From a bacterium (GTDB taxonomy: Bacteria > Desulfobacterota > Deferrisomatia > Deferrisomatales > BM512), in the NCBI GenBank assembly GCA_009724975.1, contig SRXB01000134.1, positions 1-6,059 on the forward strand: DNA of 6,059 nucleotides, written 5' to 3'. The notes under the pieces are model-generated. The model worked only from the letters and a program-made list of their open reading frames with translations. It did no database searches and was not told the origin of the DNA. The stretch's first letter is position 1, and each line of letters starts with the position of its first letter. This document shows, piece after piece, positions 3,677 through 6,059 of the stretch. Made by a program: the position numbers and the translations under genes.

Positions 3677-6059
3677 TCATCCCCCCGCACCCAAGGGCTT
3701 GCGGGAAAAGGTCAGGAGAAAAATTCCGGCGCAAAGGTAAAAGGCGACGCCGATGTCTATGGTCACCAGGTAGCCCAGGTTCATTGCCAGAAGCACCGCG
3801 CCAAGCGAGGCCGTAACGCTTGCGAAACCGTTGACCGACCATATCCAGGGAAGAAGCTCGCCGGAATCGCGTCCAAGCGCCGAAATTCCGGCGGGGAAAG
3901 GAATCCCCATGAGAAAGGCAAGGGGAAGGACGACAGCCAGAGCCGCCGCGACGCGCAAGGGTAAAGAAAACTGCATGACCGGGGCCAGAAGCGCAGGTGT
4001 AAAGTGCGCCTGAGCCGCGCCAAGCACCGCTATGGCGCAAAGCACCACGGCAAGAGAACGGCGGTTCGGGGCCAGCCGCTCCGAGGCGAGGCTCCCCGCG
4101 CCGCTACCAACCAAAAACGCCAGAAGAGTCACGCTGACCGCATATACCGGATGCCCCAGCACGAGCAAAAGTCGCTTCATCGTCCCGATTTCCAGCACCA
4201 TATAGCCGAAGCCCACGCTGAAAAAGTATGCCAGCGCGCCACCGTTGCTTTTAAGCGCGGAGCGCGAAATCCCCTTGCGAAAAAAGGTCGGTGTTATGAG
4301 CGCAAGGGCCGATAGGCCAAGAAGGATTAGAAACGAGAGGCGCAGGACCTCGGTGCCGCGGTCGTCGAACCCAGCGTGGCCGGGCGCGCCGCCGGAGATG
4401 AAATCCGAAGGGCGAACCGTGTAATAGAAAAACGGTCGGTCGTCGGTGGGCGGCGAAACGTCAAACGGTATCTCTGCCAGAGCGGCGGAGAAATCCCCTT
4501 CGTCTATGAGCCTTGTGAGCTGATTTGTCGTGCCGTCCGGCGAGGGGTAGAGGTACTCGAAACCGTAGCGGTCGAGCATCTCACCAAGACGCCTGTCGTC
4601 CTCGGCGCTAAAGGGGCTTTTGCAGACCATCACGTTGACCAGCCCGCGATCCGAAACGACCCTTATGTGCCTTCCCGGGTCCTTGACGCCCTTGCGGTTC
4701 AGAACCTCGCGGGCAAGGCCGGTCAGGCGCAGAGCCCTTTGCTCGTAAGCGAAACGCGTGATGGAGAGTATTCCGTCCGCGCTGAGCCTCTCCCAGTAGT
4801 CCTCAAAGGCGTCAGCCGTGTGCAGGAGATCTTCCGAAAGGGTAAAAGCACCGGCGGAAGGCGGCAAGCGCCCGAAAACGGCTGAAGCGCCGATGACGTC
4901 GTAGATACCGCGATCCTGTTTGGCGAAACGCCGCGCATCGGCGACCGTCAGCTTAACTCGCGGCTGGCTGTAAGGCTTGCCGCTGAACGCGCCGAAGGTT
5001 TCCTCCGCCATCTCGATCACGAGAGGATTTATCTCGACCGCGCTGACGGTTACCTCCGGAAAGGAGAGGGCGATCCACACATCCTTGCCGCCGCCGGGCC
5101 CGAAAAGAAGGGCGCTGGCCCTGGGGCGTATGTGATAGGGCGCGGAAACCAGATTGGCCCGGAAATACTCTGGGTTGGCGAGCGATTGCGCGCCGTCGTA
5201 AAGATTTGTGTACCCCGAGTCGTCAACCACCAGGCCGATCTGGCGCGGCTGCTCGCCTTTGTAGCGTACCGACTGTCCGTAGGGGCGCAACACGTCGTCG
5301 GGGGGAAGCGAATACGCCGCCACGCGGCTCATCGCATTCCAGCGCACGGCCAAAAGATCGGGCTCGTAGCGTCCGCGCGCAAAAGGTATCTCGGCAACCT
5401 GCGTCACGGAGGTCCACACCGCCAACAACAAGAAAACAGCTATCGAAGCCAGCGCCAAACGACGCCGGAAGAGGGAATCGGCCCACCAGACAGCCGAGAC
5501 GGCCCCAAGCGCCGCCGCAACGCCAAGCGCCGAGGGAGCCGGCACATAGGAGAGCAAAAGCGGAAAAACGGCGCAGCCGAGCGCGGAACCGAGAAAAGTG
5601 GCGGCGTAATGAGACTTAAGCCTGGGAGCCCGCTCGCGCAAAACCCCCGTGGTCACCGCGCCCGCAAAGAAAAACGGCCACCCCACGATAATCGAAAGTC
5701 CAAGAAGTCGTATGGCCAGTGCGAAATCAAGACTGGTGGTTTCGGCGCGCTCGAAGGGTTTGTAAAAGGGCTGGTGAAAGGGGGCGAGAGTCGCCTTTGC
5801 GAAATCGGGCCAGCTATGCAGGACTATAAGCGATGCGAGCACCCCGACCACGCCAAGCGAAAAGGCCATCACGAAACCGGCGCGCCGCCGCGGCTCTCCG
5901 AGGCTGGGCCAAAGACCCACCGCCAGCCCACCTGCGCCAAGCCCCAAAAGGGCCAGCCCGATGGCAAGACTGGCGAAATGGTACCACATGAGCACCGAGA
6001 AGATGCGCATCAGCACCAGTTCATAGATGAGCGTCCCGGCGCTTAAAAGAGCCAGGGCC
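3677..6059 (-). CDS. Polytopic membrane protein with spermidine-synthase-like (SAM-binding fold) domain, 5' end outside window
   Basis: 793 residues are visible. The frame is open at the right edge: ALALLSAGTLIYEL precedes the internal GTG at 6016, and it matches the conserved N-terminus of this family, so the real start is beyond 6059. Counting from the first visible residue, about seven membrane segments (1-218) are followed by a soluble domain (about 219-570) and then a further group of membrane segments (about 571-785). The soluble domain has a Rossmann glycine loop GPGGGKD (320-326), the strand-end acidic residue in VEIN (Glu342), VADARRF (Asp374) and YDVI (386-389). This is the layout of spermidine synthases and related methyltransferase folds. 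The C-terminal part carries MGIPFPAGI and PWIWSVNGFASV, as in membrane-bound spermidine-synthase-like proteins (COG4262-type). The segment after YDVI is GASAVFGRLPPSAGAF, which lacks the catalytic Asp expected in aminopropyltransferases, so spermidine synthesis is doubtful. It is the first visible gene of the operon. Family placement is fairly sure; the substrate is unknown. Confidence 0.85.
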   Translation of the reverse strand, partial: ALALLSAGTLIYELVLMRIFSVLMWYHFASLAIGLALLGLGAGGLAVGLWPSLGEPRRRAGFVMAFSLGVVGVLASLIVLHSWPDFAKATLAPFHQPFYKPFERAETTSLDFALAIRLLGLSIIVGWPFFFAGAVTTGVLRERAPRLKSHYAATFLGSALGCAVFPLLLSYVPAPSALGVAAALGAVSAVWWADSLFRRRLALASIAVFLLLAVWTSVTQVAEIPFARGRYEPDLLAVRWNAMSRVAAYSLPPDDVLRPYGQSVRYKGEQPRQIGLVVDDSGYTNLYDGAQSLANPEYFRANLVSAPYHIRPRASALLFGPGGGKDVWIALSFPEVTVSAVEINPLVIEMAEETFGAFSGKPYSQPRVKLTVADARRFAKQDRGIYDVIGASAVFGRLPPSAGAFTLSEDLLHTADAFEDYWERLSADGILSITRFAYEQRALRLTGLAREVLNRKGVKDPGRHIRVVSDRGLVNVMVCKSPFSAEDDRRLGEMLDRYGFEYLYPSPDGTTNQLTRLIDEGDFSAALAEIPFDVSPPTDDRPFFYYTVRPSDFISGGAPGHAGFDDRGTEVLRLSFLILLGLSALALITPTFFRKGISRSALKSNGGALAYFFSVGFGYMVLEIGTMKRLLLVLGHPVYAVSVTLLAFLVGSGAGSLASERLAPNRRSLAVVLCAIAVLGAAQAHFTPALLAPVMQFSLPLRVAAALAVVLPLAFLMGIPFPAGISALGRDSGELLPWIWSVNGFASVTASLGAVLLAMNLGYLVTIDIGVAFYLCAGIFLLTFSRKPLGAGG

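Noticed and set aside
3681..4040. N-terminal extension of the lipoprotein
   Set aside because: It overlaps the conserved C-terminal part of the membrane protein and would bury the lipobox signal deep in the chain.
6014..6016. GTG as the start of the membrane protein
   Set aside because: The frame is open to the window edge, and the residues before this codon (LLSAGTLIYEL) belong to the family's conserved first membrane segment.
5132..6046. Long plus-strand frame of 304 codons
   Set aside because: It is antisense to the membrane protein, which has coherent motifs and membrane segments. The plus-strand product is Arg/Pro/Gly-rich with no recognisable domain, as expected for a shadow frame in GC-rich DNA.
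1..6059. tRNA, rRNA or CRISPR array
   Set aside because: No cloverleaf, conserved rRNA stretch or regularly spaced repeats were seen. In particular, no tRNA end was found next to the recombinase fragment to serve as its att site.

Overview
The window joins two regions of different character. Positions 1 to about 1260 are visibly AT-richer, with TTA, ATA and AAA codons common. The rest is GC-rich, and its three minus-strand genes overlap at their stop and start codons. The GC-rich part resembles a Gram-negative, Deltaproteobacteria-like chromosome (Desulfuromonadota or a relative). This rests on a lipobox lipoprotein, a Sec-type secreted protein, and repeat motifs of a style I associate with Geobacter-type genomes. 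The taxonomic guess is weak.

Layout, left to right. (1) Positions 1-1148, plus strand: the 3' part of an unrecognised gene that enters from the left edge. Its stop codon lies inside a perfect 8-bp inverted repeat (1129-1151). (2) Positions 1149-1257: a short spacer ending in a strong GC-rich hairpin with a T tract (1215-1256). The right arm of that hairpin contains the ribosome binding site of the next frame. (3) Positions 1258-1446, plus strand: an N-terminal fragment of a phage/ICE-type tyrosine recombinase with its catalytic part missing. I read it as the scar of an integrated element. (4) Positions 1447-1593: a non-coding junction with small hairpins only. (5) Positions 1594-6059, minus strand: an operon read from right to left and entering from the right edge. 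It encodes a large polytopic membrane protein with a spermidine-synthase-like Rossmann domain (start outside the window), then a lipoprotein, then a secreted protein. The last two are paralogues, each with three tandem carboxypeptidase-regulatory/transthyretin-like beta-sandwich repeats.

How the genes may work together. The second junction is a GTGA overlap and the first is an ATGA overlap or a 2-nt gap, so the three products are probably made together. One is in the inner membrane, one is lipid-anchored and one is exported. The Rossmann domain keeps a recognisable nucleotide-binding loop and acidic residues. The segment that normally carries the catalytic Asp of polyamine synthases has no acidic residue near the expected place, so true spermidine synthesis is doubtful. 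The most interesting content is this three-gene envelope module; its function is not known to me. The left part looks like a decayed mobile-element end carrying an orphan cargo gene.
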